Assembly: GCA_031315915.1 (NCBI GenBank)
Contig: JALDRK010000012.1
Coordinates: 41,413 to 105,412, forward strand
Direction: 5' to 3'
Length of the DNA: 64,000 bases
From: Nitrospirales bacterium
Lineage (GTDB): Bacteria; Nitrospirota; Nitrospiria; Nitrospirales; UBA8639
The notes under the pieces: generated by a model
What the model was told of the DNA's origin: nothing
The model's input: only the letters and a program-made list of their open reading frames with translations
Databases searched by the model: none
Shown here: piece after piece, positions 56,606 to 64,000 of the stretch
How the letters are laid out: every line of letters begins with the position of its first letter
How positions within the stretch are numbered: the first letter of the stretch is position 1
Translations under genes and position numbers: made by a program

Positions 56606-57100
56606 GCTGAGGAGTGAATAGTCAGGAGTCAGGAGCATGAGACTCTTGTTCCTTGCCACTTCACCATAGAGTGTCTTCTGCAGTTAGTCTTTTCACCGTG
56701 AAGGCTTATATAGCTTCCTGATAAGTCCAGTGAGCATTTTATCGATTCGCACCATTTGACCATCAATAATGTGCCACGCCTCTTGGGTGAGAAATCGTAA
56801 GCCATGCGATAATTCAACCAACGTATCTACTTCACTCGACGAACCCTGAGAAATATGCAGAAAATGTATGAATTCTTTTTTTGGTATGCCTCGCGGCCCC
56901 TTCAGCAATATTCGTTGGAATACTCACCGCTGATCGACGAATTTGACTGGTTAATCCATATTGTTCATGGGCCGGAAACTCTTGGGTAATTTGATACATC
57001 AACGCAACCAATTCCATCCCCGCTTCCCAAACTTTCAATCGCTTGTGAGGTTTTTCCATTCACTCTCGCTTCTCCCCTCCTTACTCCTTACTTCCTCATC
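56606..57100. mobile_element. Element D: inverted-repeat arms around a four-helix-bundle gene
   Basis: Left arm 56606-56641 (GCTGAGGAGTGAATAG, GTCAGGAGTCAGGAG) and right arm 57062-57100 (CTCTCGCTTCTCCCCTCC, TTACTCCTTACTTCCTC) are imperfect inverses related to elements A-C. They enclose only the S23-type gene. The right arm runs into the stop codon of cheY. The layout suggests a small mobile or formerly mobile unit whose gene-less relatives are A, B and C. Target-site duplication was not seen, so mobility is a proposal. Confidence 0.5.
56693..57059 (-). CDS. Four-helix-bundle protein of the 23S rRNA intervening-sequence (S23) family, one frameshift as written
   Basis: The N-terminal frame reads MEKPHKRLKVWEAGMELVAL, YGLTSQIRRSAVSIPTNIAEG, the family signature. 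The frame then changes at a run of seven A (T-run at 56876-56882) to KKEFIHFLHISQGSSSEVDTLVE and ends RIDKMLTGLIRKLY. Removing one A gives 121 residues, the usual length. The family is helical and known from rRNA intervening sequences and as scattered single genes; its function is unknown. The four-helix bundle is related to the Avd protein of diversity-generating retroelements, but no reverse transcriptase is near. It is flanked by inverted-repeat arms. Confidence 0.82.
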
Positions 57101-57467
57101 CCGGCATGACCTTTTTGATCGTGGCCAACATTTGATCAGGATTGAACGGCTTCACAATCCAGCCTGTCGCTCCCGCACCCTGCCCTTCTTTCTTTTTGTC
57201 GTCCGAAGATTCTGTGGTTAGCATCAGAATCGGTGTGAACTTGTGAGGCGCCATCCCCCGGATGGCTTTGATCAAGGAAATGCCATCCATGTTGGGCATA
57301 TTCAGATCCGTAATGACCAGATTGGGTTTTGCCCCGCCGTTAAGTTTATCCACCGCTTCTTTGCCATCCCCCGCTTCCACCACTTCATAGCCTGCCCCCG
57401 TGAGGGTAAAACTCACCATTTGCCTCATTGATACCGAATCATCTACAACTAAGACAGTCTTGCCCAT
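57096..57467 (-). CDS. cheY: Chemotaxis response regulator CheY (system 2)
   Basis: A 123-residue single receiver. Acidic pair VVDDSVSMRQMV, phospho-Asp54 in ITDLNMPNMDG, Thr in LTTES and Lys in IVKPFNP are present. The KTVLVVDDS-SMRQMV signature is that of the CheY group usually encoded with CheA/CheW of deltaproteobacterial type. It differs from the enteric-like CheY at 35969. Start at ATG 57467. It may act on the motor or as a phosphate sink for system 2. Confidence 0.94.
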   Translation of the reverse strand: MGKTVLVVDDSVSMRQMVSFTLTGAGYEVVEAGDGKEAVDKLNGGAKPNLVITDLNMPNMDGISLIKAIRGMAPHKFTPILMLTTESSDDKKKEGQGAGATGWIVKPFNPDQMLATIKKVMPG

Positions 57468-57531
57468 AGGATAACCTCACTTTGGTCTGTGAACGTCTAC
57501 TTTTGTGTTTTCATCATCCAAGCGTTTGGGT

Positions 57532-58662
57532 TTAAAACAACGTGACGCTGTCTTCCCCGGCATTTCCGGTGCCCACCAACACCACGTCTTCTCCCGACCG
57601 CGTGGCTTGAATGGTTTGGCGTTCGGATTCCATGGTGTAGGAATGGTCTAAATTCCGAAGCTCCTCAATGACATCGGGAAGCATATCCGTACTCCCGACA
57701 TCTTCCATGACGCCCTTTAATGGCGAATAGATCTGCTCCAGAGGTTGGTAGACATGTTCCAATTTTTGACGTGTAATATCCTGAAACTGCATGGACATGA
57801 CAATTTGTCCGATATCATCCCCCAGTTCCCTGGCCCGTCCGGAATTATGTCCCACACTTTCCTTGAGTGCATGGTTTTTGGAAGCCATGACTTCCGTCAT
57901 CCCCATAATTTTTTCCTGAGCCCTCAGTGTTTCGGTCAGATCCAAACCGGCCAGGACCTGCAATTCGGTCATGGCCGACTCGGTGGAGTCTTTGACGGCG
58001 GTGGCCAGGGCTCGAATCTGTTCGGCAGCTTGCCCTGAGCGATTCGCCAATTTGGTGACTTCGTCCGCCACAACGGCGAATCCGCGTCCATGTTCACCGG
58101 CCCTGGCGGCTTCGATAGCAGCATTCAAGGCCAACAATCGCGTTTGATCGGCGATAAATTCGACCTCTTCAACCACTTCAGAAATCCGTGCGGTGGTGGC
58201 AACCGCTGTATCCATCACGCTCACCGTGGTCATGGTCACCGAAGAGGTTTGGGTCACTTGCTGGACGAACATATTCATGGTCTCTTTGGTTTCCGAAAGG
58301 ATTCGCTCGACCGAATATGCTCCCTCTCCGCTATTTCCCTCACTCATCTTGAGCAGCGATTCGGTTTCAAAAGCTTGTTCCCGTGCCTGTTGTGCAATTC
58401 GCTGAAACCGTTGAATCAATCCCCCGGCCGCCAACTCCGTTTCCTGAATCACCGACTTAATCTGGGCCACAAATACCGGTAACAACGGAGCCAGACAGCG
58501 GCAAAATTCCCGCCAATTTTTCATCGACCGTTGCTGGGCTTCCTCCGCGGTTCGGGCCTGCGTCACCAAGGTATCGATGGTCGTTTGCCTGCTTCTGGCT
58601 CCCAACCACCATCCAATGCCTAGCCCGGTCATGAGCCCTGCCGTTCCAACAAACCATTCCAT
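57532..58662 (-). CDS. Methyl-accepting protein with one membrane anchor and a CheZ-like motif
   Basis: A 376-residue protein. A short N-terminal hydrophobic helix ([19 protein letters not shown]) is followed directly by cytoplasmic coiled helices without a periplasmic domain or HAMP. The signalling tip reads [37 protein letters not shown]. After it comes [24 protein letters not shown], where FQDITRQ resembles the catalytic FQDL-x-x-Q of CheZ. It ends [11 protein letters not shown]. It lies 64 nt upstream of cheY in the same direction. It could both sense and dephosphorylate a CheY; the second part is inference from one motif. Confidence 0.85.
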   Translation of the reverse strand: MEWFVGTAGLMTGLGIGWWLGARSRQTTIDTLVTQARTAEEAQQRSMKNWREFCRCLAPLLPVFVAQIKSVIQETELAAGGLIQRFQRIAQQAREQAFETESLLKMSEGNSGEGAYSVERILSETKETMNMFVQQVTQTSSVTMTTVSVMDTAVATTARISEVVEEVEFIADQTRLLALNAAIEAARAGEHGRGFAVVADEVTKLANRSGQAAEQIRALATAVKDSTESAMTELQVLAGLDLTETLRAQEKIMGMTEVMASKNHALKESVGHNSGRARELGDDIGQIVMSMQFQDITRQKLEHVYQPLEQIYSPLKGVMEDVGSTDMLPDVIEELRNLDHSYTMESERQTIQATRSGEDVVLVGTGNAGEDSVTLF

Positions 58663-58726
58663 AAATCACCATTCTCCTTACTTCCGCGGGTCGAATGCCC
58701 CGGATCGTGTCGTGTCTTCTCGTGTT

Positions 58727-59026
58727 TTAAGCCGTCTGTTGTCCAGGAAGAAATTGGGCAAAGCCGATCTGTTCAAATTTATTTCGCAATTCCTGAGAAT
58801 ATCCGGTCAGACGCAAGCGGCCCGACCGGGTCGCCGCCACAATTAACTGGACACAGGAAGAGTCCAAAAGCTCCACCTCCGACAGATCCAGCTCCAAGCT
58901 CCCCTCGCCTCGATTGAGCAGCACCAGTTCCTCATGAAACTTGGCCGCCTCAAAGATAGTCAGGTCGCCCACAGGCTTTAGGATATTCTGCTCGGGAATA
59001 ACGTCTTCATGATTCTCATTCGTCAT
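58727..59026 (-). CDS. STAS-domain protein (second)
   Basis: A 99-residue STAS domain: KPVGDLTIFEAAKFHEELVLL, the Ser switch in LLDSSCVQLIVAA, then RLTGYSQELRNKFEQIGF. Start at ATG 59026. It is 64 nt upstream of the receptor-like gene at 57532 and follows a REC-HATPase gene and a REC-PP2C gene, which are the natural kinase and phosphatase of a STAS antagonist. It is likely the phospho-target in that switch, although STAS proteins are also found with chemotaxis clusters as CheW-linked adaptors. Confidence 0.88.
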   Translation of the reverse strand: MTNENHEDVIPEQNILKPVGDLTIFEAAKFHEELVLLNRGEGSLELDLSEVELLDSSCVQLIVAATRSGRLRLTGYSQELRNKFEQIGFAQFLPGQQTA

Positions 59027-59349
59027 GACTACTCACCTTTGGTTCGATGGTATATGTATGGACCCAATGAAGCTTCAAGCCAACTCGCCCATCGGCCCGC
59101 TTCACGCGTAGGCTGTTTGCCCCTTGTCTAGAACGTAATCAAGCAATTTCCCAACCACCAGCTTTCCTCCCTCAAAGACCGACTATCGACTGCAGATCAC
59201 CCGGTTCCTTTTGTAGGCGAAAAAAAGACAAGACAATCCTGAGAAAATTTGTCGGCCTCCACTGAACCGGACTTTATATCCGAGAAATTATTTATCTCGA
59301 TAAATTCTGAACTCTCTACCGAGAAGTCATCTGCCAGATAGGCAGTCGT
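59027..59349. other. Intergenic region between the REC-HATPase and STAS genes
   Basis: This 323-nt gap has no gene. An AT-rich segment at about 59270-59310 has the small palindrome CGAGA...TCTCG and may hold a promoter for the STAS-receptor-cheY unit, but no sigma-54 or sigma-28 core is evident. Confidence 0.45.
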
Positions 59350-60315
59350 CTAACTTCTCCGTCCTTGCTCCTGATCTCCTGCATTGGCATTCGGTATACC
59401 TGCCTGAACGAGGCGATAGGGTTTTAACGTCACCAGACACCGGACCTGATTTCCTTGCCCTTGATATTCCATTTTTTGAAAACTAAGTGCCTTTGCCATC
59501 GCAATGCCTCGTCCATGACTTTCAAATCCCCTCTCGGGATGAAGCATTTCATACTTCTGCCAATTAAACCCCGCTCCCTGATCCGTGATGGTCAACGCCA
59601 AGGTCTCCTGGCCGCGCTCGAACTGGACAGCCACTGTTTTGGACATGTTTTCCGGAAGAGCCAAACGACGTTCGATTTCATTTTCCCAAATGTCATGGGC
59701 TTGCAATCGGGTTTTCTCGTCAAATCCAATACCTAAATTCCCATGCTCTACCGCATTGCACAGGATTTCGTTGAGGCCAAACGCCACTCGTTCGGATTCC
59801 TCACAAGCCTGTGCCAAAAAAATGGCTAAGCTATAGGCTTCTTCCATCGTTCGAATATAAAATTGTCCGCTTTGCAAAAACTGCACGCTGTACACGGGTG
59901 CAATCAAGCTCTGCCGAATGCCTTGCCATTTCTGTCTGTCATCCAGGGCGGCTCGAACCATTCTGACCAACGTGTCAGCCTCGAAGGGTTTAATTAAATA
60001 AAAAAACACCCCGGCTTCCATGCCTTCACAGATTTCCTCCGGAGTACCGGCTGCCGTAGCCATGATGACAGGAATCCATCGAAATTTTTCGTTTTGTTTC
60101 AATCGAGCCATTATTTCTAAACCATCCATTCCCGGCATCATCCGGTCCAGGACAATCACATCAAACGCGCTTGTGGACTGTTGGATGATGTCAAGAGCTG
60201 CCTGTCCAGTCGCGGCTTGAACCAATCGATAGGGTTCCTCCCGGAGAATTTCCCACAACACATCCCGGTTCGACGGGTCATCATCAACCAAGAGAATGTT
60301 CGGTCGGTGTTTCAT
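59350..60315 (-). CDS. Receiver with anti-sigma-type HATPase (RsbW-like) domain
   Basis: A 321-residue protein. The receiver (1-125) has LLVDDDPSN, phospho-Asp in VLDRMMPGMDG and Lys in LIKPFE. After a linker the GHKL ATPase has LNEILCNAVEHGNLG (N-box), TITDQGAGF and GRGIAMAKAL. This is the RsbW/SpoIIAB-like kinase family fused to a receiver. It would phosphorylate a STAS serine when signalled. It follows the REC-PP2C gene by 17 nt. Its targets in this window are the STAS proteins at 58727 and 41748. Confidence 0.9.
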   Translation of the reverse strand: MKHRPNILLVDDDPSNRDVLWEILREEPYRLVQAATGQAALDIIQQSTSAFDVIVLDRMMPGMDGLEIMARLKQNEKFRWIPVIMATAAGTPEEICEGMEAGVFFYLIKPFEADTLVRMVRAALDDRQKWQGIRQSLIAPVYSVQFLQSGQFYIRTMEEAYSLAIFLAQACEESERVAFGLNEILCNAVEHGNLGIGFDEKTRLQAHDIWENEIERRLALPENMSKTVAVQFERGQETLALTITDQGAGFNWQKYEMLHPERGFESHGRGIAMAKALSFQKMEYQGQGNQVRCLVTLKPYRLVQAGIPNANAGDQEQGRRS

Positions 60316-60332
60316 CAGGGCATCATTCTGCG

Positions 60333-61592
60333 TCAGCTCGGAGAAGATTCTCCAAAAACTCCGGGATGACCGGTTTCGAATTCCACGCCCACCACGGCCA
60401 CGTCATCCCCAAAGGTCATTTTCTGCTGCCACGCCTGGCTTTGCTGTACGACGGTTTGCAAACTACGCTGCATGGAGCATGTGTCCAGGCCTTCTAACAA
60501 TTGCCCGAGTCGCTTCTGTCCCCAGATCTCATGCTGAGCGTTCATCACCTCATAGATGCCATCGCTAAACAAATACAGACGGTCACCAGACTGAATGGCG
60601 ATCTCATTCGTTTCAAAAGTTTCATCAGAAGAAAAGCCGATCGGCCAGGCTTTTTTCCCCAGAGTTCTTCCCGTTTCGCCTTTTCGGATCAGAATTCCAT
60701 CGGGATGCCCGGCAGATGCATATCGAAGCACCCCGGTAGACCATTGATAGACCCCCAGCCAGATGGTGAAATATTCGCCTTGATCGCTTAAAGGAAACAA
60801 AGCATTTAATTTCGATAGAATGCGGCCAGGATCCACGCTTTGATATCGAAAACGCACATATTCTTCCTGGAAAAAATTTGATAACGCGATCGCACGGAAG
60901 GCAGATCCGATTCCATGACCGGACATGTCCAGAATCATCATTCCAACAAGATCCGACCCCCATTTGCAGACTTGAAACAAATCGCCCCCCAATTTCAGCG
61001 AAGGTAAAAAACACCAGTCCAGTCGAACACCGGGCGCCACTTCGCCGATTGGCGGCAGAACAGATCGAACAAAGTCCGCTCCCGATTGCAACTCCGCCTC
61101 GAGTTCGGCTTGCTTGACCGATAATAAGTAGTTTGTTTTTTCGAGATCCAACAACAGTTGACGGGTTCGGAGTCCTGCCGTGACCCGTGCCGCTATTTCC
61201 TGGTCGGAGGCGGTTTTGGGAAGATAATCATCAGCACCTCTCCGAAGGCCTTCGGCCAGTTCTTTCGGTTTATCCAACGCCGTCATGAGAATAAAGTGAA
61301 TGTTCCGCAGATGCTCATCGGCTTTCATAATGTCGCATAACCCTAGCCCGTCCAGGTTCGGCATCATCCAATCCGACAGCACCAGATCCACCGGCTCCCG
61401 CCTGAGAATCAGAAGCGCCTCTTCGCCGTCTTCCGCCTCCAACATCCGATGTCCCAAGGCGCCCAGTCGGCGTTTGGCCAGCATCCGCACAAGCTTTTCA
61501 TCGTCAACTAATAAAATGGTATACGGACCGTCGAGCTCATCGCTCCGTGAGGCTTGGGAAATAGTTGACGTTGGAGACATCGGATGACTCAT
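60333..61592 (-). CDS. Receiver with PP2C-type (RsbU-like) phosphatase domain
   Basis: Start at ATG 61592 (MSHPMSPTSTISQ, 419 aa), with AAGGA about 11 nt upstream; the longer frame to 61679 is basic and unsupported. The receiver has LLVDDEKLVRML, phospho-Asp in LSDWMMPNLDG and Lys in LPKTA. A short coiled coil is followed by SpoIIE/PP2C with GGDLFQVC, LDMSGHGIGSAF, LRYASAGHP and TFGDDVAVVGVE, carrying the metal aspartates. It would dephosphorylate STAS proteins on signal. With the REC-HATPase and STAS genes it forms a complete partner-switching set placed after fliA. Confidence 0.9.
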   Translation of the reverse strand: MSHPMSPTSTISQASRSDELDGPYTILLVDDEKLVRMLAKRRLGALGHRMLEAEDGEEALLILRREPVDLVLSDWMMPNLDGLGLCDIMKADEHLRNIHFILMTALDKPKELAEGLRRGADDYLPKTASDQEIAARVTAGLRTRQLLLDLEKTNYLLSVKQAELEAELQSGADFVRSVLPPIGEVAPGVRLDWCFLPSLKLGGDLFQVCKWGSDLVGMMILDMSGHGIGSAFRAIALSNFFQEEYVRFRYQSVDPGRILSKLNALFPLSDQGEYFTIWLGVYQWSTGVLRYASAGHPDGILIRKGETGRTLGKKAWPIGFSSDETFETNEIAIQSGDRLYLFSDGIYEVMNAQHEIWGQKRLGQLLEGLDTCSMQRSLQTVVQQSQAWQQKMTFGDDVAVVGVEFETGHPGVFGESSPS

Positions 61593-61827
61593 GGATTGGT
61601 CGAGTCCTTCAGAATGATTGATCCTGAGACAACTCCGCCTTGAGGATAGGACAACAAGGACTCGTCGGTTGCCAGGCACGCAAACTCAAGAAATTGACTC
61701 AACAGGAGGGCAGTGGCTGGGAAGCGCCCAATGCAGGACACCATTGTTCCGGAGGAAGAATGTCGAACAGTGAGCCAAACGTCTATGGATAAATTCCACG
61801 GGTCATCATGCTCACGGTTCGAACGGT

Positions 61828-62607
61828 CTAACGATCCAAGCGGGCATGGAGCAGAGCCTTCAGTCGAATCATCGCTTGCGCATGCAATTGACAGATACGG
61901 GATTCGGTGACACTCAGCACCACCCCGATTTCCTTCATGGTCAGTTCCTCAAAATAATACAGCGTGAGAACCAGACGCTGACGTTCCGGAAGGCGTTCAA
62001 TAGCCTCCACGAGGGCGCGACGGGCATCCTCCGAGACCAATGACTCCAGCGGTGTGGGCTGGTCCCGATCGGCTAGAGCATCTAAAATCGGATGACTGTC
62101 TTCGTCATTCGTACCCAGATCTTCCAAACTCAAAACCACTGACCCTTTGGCTTGCAGCAAGGTTTCATCGACTTCGTGAGGCTCGATGCCCAGCACCTCG
62201 GCCAACTCGGCCTCGGAGGGCGGACGCCCTTTTCGTTTGGTCCATTCATTCGCGGCATGCTGGATTTTGCCAATTCGTTCGCGCATTGACCGGGGCACCC
62301 AATCCATGGCCCGAATTTCATCCAACATCGCCCCACGGATTCGGAATTCCGCATAGGTACGAAACTTGATTTCCCGTGACGGATCAAATTTGGTCATGGC
62401 ATCCAATAACCCGACCATGCCTGCGCTCATCAGGTCTTCCACATTCAAGCCGTTGGAGACCCGCATCGCCAACCGCATGGCCATATATTTAATGACCGGC
62501 AAAAACTCCTGGATCAACTCTTCCCGCTCCTGCAGCGAGAGGCACATTTTCGTAGGAATTGTGGCTTTCGTCTTCGCCGGGGAAGCGGTCATTGGACCTC
62601 GTTTCAT
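61828..62607 (-). CDS. fliA: RNA polymerase sigma-28 factor FliA
   Basis: A 259-residue sigma-28. Region 2 reads PVIKYMAMRLAMRVSNGLNVEDLMSAGMVGLLDAMTKFDP and FRTYAEFRIRGAMLDEIRAMDWVPRS. Region 3 (GKIQHAANEWTKRKGRPPSEAELA) and region 4 (LPERQRLVLTLYYFEELTMKEIGVVLSVTESRICQLH) complete it. Start at ATG 62607; it ends before a 235-nt gap leading to the PP2C gene. It directs late flagellar genes and is inhibited by FlgM (19098). It follows flhF-flhG in the usual order. Confidence 0.96.
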   Translation of the reverse strand: MKRGPMTASPAKTKATIPTKMCLSLQEREELIQEFLPVIKYMAMRLAMRVSNGLNVEDLMSAGMVGLLDAMTKFDPSREIKFRTYAEFRIRGAMLDEIRAMDWVPRSMRERIGKIQHAANEWTKRKGRPPSEAELAEVLGIEPHEVDETLLQAKGSVVLSLEDLGTNDEDSHPILDALADRDQPTPLESLVSEDARRALVEAIERLPERQRLVLTLYYFEELTMKEIGVVLSVTESRICQLHAQAMIRLKALLHARLDR

Positions 62608-62610
62608 GCC

Positions 62611-63537
62611 TTATCCTTCCATGACAGATTGTGTGGCGGCCATGGCGGCCGGCCCGAATAATTGAAATCCTCCTCGCCAGGAGGGATCGCTGGCCCACTG
62701 ATGAACCGAGGAGGCCAACGTATGAAATGCCCGGCTGGATGGAGCACGCGGATACAAATCGCAGACCGCACGTTGTTGAGTCACGGCCATATTCACGTAA
62801 TCATCCAGAGGAATGCACCCCACGTAATCCAACGTCAACGTGAGAAATCGATCGGTCACCAGACTAAACTTTCGAAATATCTCTTTGCCTTCCTGCACAT
62901 TCTTTGCCCGATTGATGAGCAACCGGAATGACCGTAAGTGATACCGGGTCGACAAAACCTTGACCAACGCATAGGCATCGGTCAACGAGCTCGGATCAGG
63001 CGTCACCACGACCAACGTCTCATGCGCCACCAAGCTAAAATACAGCACATTGGCCGAAATACCCGCTGCACAATCGATGCACAAGAGCTCGGGAGGATCC
63101 GGTAACTGTAAAAATGCGGATTGTAAATGCAACTGCTGTTCATAGGTGAGGTGAGAAAATTGTTGCCCCCCGGACGTGGCGGGCAAAATATGGATGCCCG
63201 CTGGGCCAGGCGTGAGGACTTGGCTTAAGCGCTGCTGACCAGACAGGACATCTTCAATCGTGTATTTGGGGGTCACGCCCAAAACAATATCGACATTCCC
63301 CAAGGCCAGGTCCGCATCCATCACCAAGACTTTACGACCTTGCCGGGCAGATGCCACGGCCAAATTCACCACGACGTTGGTTTTGCCCACTCCGCCTTTG
63401 CCGGAACTGACCGCCACGACCTGGACCTTGGGCATCGGAATCAGCCCGTGAGGACTCATGGCTTGACGTAATCCGGAGGCTTGGTCCGGCCTGGAATACT
63501 TCGAGTCTGCTGTGACGACGACATCCCGCATGTTCAC
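62611..63537 (-). CDS. flhG: Flagellar number regulator FlhG (MinD-like ATPase)
   Basis: A 308-residue ParA/MinD ATPase. Deviant Walker A SSGKGGVGKTN, then VLVMDADLALGNVDIVLG, CIDCAAGISANVLYFSLVA and VTPDPSSLTDAYALVKVL follow in family order. The start is GTG 63537, which has GGAGG 6 nt upstream; ATG 63531 is the alternative with poor spacing. It overlaps the flhF stop by 4 nt. With FlhF it sets pole placement and flagellar number, suggesting polar flagella. Confidence 0.94.
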   Translation of the reverse strand: MNMRDVVVTADSKYSRPDQASGLRQAMSPHGLIPMPKVQVVAVSSGKGGVGKTNVVVNLAVASARQGRKVLVMDADLALGNVDIVLGVTPKYTIEDVLSGQQRLSQVLTPGPAGIHILPATSGGQQFSHLTYEQQLHLQSAFLQLPDPPELLCIDCAAGISANVLYFSLVAHETLVVVTPDPSSLTDAYALVKVLSTRYHLRSFRLLINRAKNVQEGKEIFRKFSLVTDRFLTLTLDYVGCIPLDDYVNMAVTQQRAVCDLYPRAPSSRAFHTLASSVHQWASDPSWRGGFQLFGPAAMAATQSVMEG

Positions 63538-64000
63538 TGCTCGCCTCCACTCACTCCACTCAGGATTCTGAAGGGTGAATTCGTCGCCAACCCTTCTCCT
63601 CTGGCCAGTTCCACCAATCGTCTTCGCGTGGCCACCTCTAAGTCTTCCGGCACCCGCTGACCGGCGGAAAGAAACGACGCGGGAATACCGGCCTGTGCCA
63701 GGACATTAAACAGAGTGCCATAGGTGGACACTTCATCCAATTTGGTCAAAATGATTCGATGAATAGGCAGAGATTGATACCGGCGAATCACCTCCAGCAG
63801 CCCGGCCTCGGCCACCGGTGCGGCCAAGACCAGATGATTTTCAAGCTTCAGCTTTCCACGGTTCAAGGTAATCAATTCATCGTAGCCATCGTGGTCGCGC
63901 GGACTCCGCCCCGCAGTATCGATGAAAATATAGTCGGCCTGTTCATGACGGTAAATACAATCCAGGAGATCCTGAGGGGAGACCGCAACTTCCAGAGGCA
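63534..64000 (-). CDS. flhF: C-terminal part of the flagellar GTPase FlhF (runs off the window)
   Basis: The frame is open to the window end and holds the SRP-GTPase second half: YIFIDTAGRSPRD (G3), then NHLVLAAPV, ILTKLDEVSTYGTLFNVL (G4) and GIPASFLSAGQRVPEDLE. It ends GVSGGEQ and overlaps flhG by 4 nt. FlhF is a membrane-targeted GTPase that recruits early flagellar parts to the pole. The N-terminal domain and P-loop lie beyond 64000. No start within the window is real; the first codon seen is internal. Confidence 0.93.
   Translation of the reverse strand, partial: PLEVAVSPQDLLDCIYRHEQADYIFIDTAGRSPRDHDGYDELITLNRGKLKLENHLVLAAPVAEAGLLEVIRRYQSLPIHRIILTKLDEVSTYGTLFNVLAQAGIPASFLSAGQRVPEDLEVATRRRLVELARGEGLATNSPFRILSGVSGGEQ

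Noticed and set aside
47269..57100. Possible CRISPR array from the AGGAGT-rich repeats
   Set aside because: The copies are few, imperfect, widely spaced by whole genes, arranged as inverted arms, and there are no cas genes.
1..64000. tRNA, rRNA, riboswitch, insertion sequence transposase
   Set aside because: None could be recognised on either strand by eye; no cloverleaf, rRNA core or transposase motif was found.

Overview
The window is almost entirely minus-strand and carries a large flagellar and chemotaxis region with a surface-sugar gene cluster at its low-coordinate end. Protein content and order (flhF-flhG-fliA, fliW-csrA beside flgK/flgL, split chemotaxis systems, c-heme chemoreceptors of the DUF3365/Tll0287 type) suggest a Gram-negative, motile member of the Nitrospirota. 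With base composition near half GC, a marine-type Nitrospira is my best guess. This is inference from protein flavour, not a database result.

Layout by coordinate. 1-11126: a nucleotide-sugar cluster with a GDP-heptose-type pathway (hddC-like nucleotidyltransferase, hddA-like kinase, GDP-sugar 4,6-dehydratase, an epimerase), two separate two-gene thiamine-diphosphate enzymes (E1 alpha/beta and a split transketolase), a Nudix hydrolase, methyltransferases, and an aldo/keto reductase with a ParB/sulfiredoxin-like tail. Three genes here are broken by indels. 11387-24242: csrA, fliW, a hybrid kinase plus diguanylate cyclase, then flgL-flgK-flgN-flgM-flgJ-flgI-flgH-flgA-flgG-flgF, with a clear sigma-54 promoter before flgF and a probable sigma-28 promoter before flgM. 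24624-36367: motB-motA, cheW, cheB, two receptors, cheV, cheA, cheZ and cheY (system 1). 36875-43947: a small HTH gene, a large hybrid kinase, an HD-GYP protein, STAS, PilZ, CheX and a frameshifted cheR. 44626-57467: cheB, cheD, cheR, a c-heme protein, two receptors with C-terminal FFEEF, cheW, cheA and cheY (system 2). 57532-61592: a soluble-type receptor, then STAS, REC-HATPase and REC-PP2C proteins resembling a partner-switching module. 61828-64000: fliA, flhG and the end of flhF.

How it works together: FlhF/FlhG place the flagellum, FliA/FlgM time late genes, FliW/CsrA tune flagellin translation, and two CheA-based pathways read redox and small-molecule receptors. Cyclic-di-GMP proteins (GGDEF, HD-GYP, PilZ) and a STAS/PP2C switch are interleaved with them. 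The sugar cluster just downstream of fliW-csrA may supply a flagellin or envelope glycan.

Most unusual: (i) the sugar cluster with two C2-transferring enzymes and the AKR-ParB-like fusion; (ii) a family of AGGAGT-rich inverted repeats in the chemotaxis region, one flanking a four-helix-bundle (S23-type) gene; (iii) a 626-bp perfect repeat shared by two receptors; (iv) a receptor carrying a CheZ-like motif; (v) a CheA with MshEN-like repeats. Several genes (motA, cheR, the hybrid kinase, the S23 gene) are each broken by one short indel, three of them in homopolymers, so part of the frameshift signal may be sequencing error.
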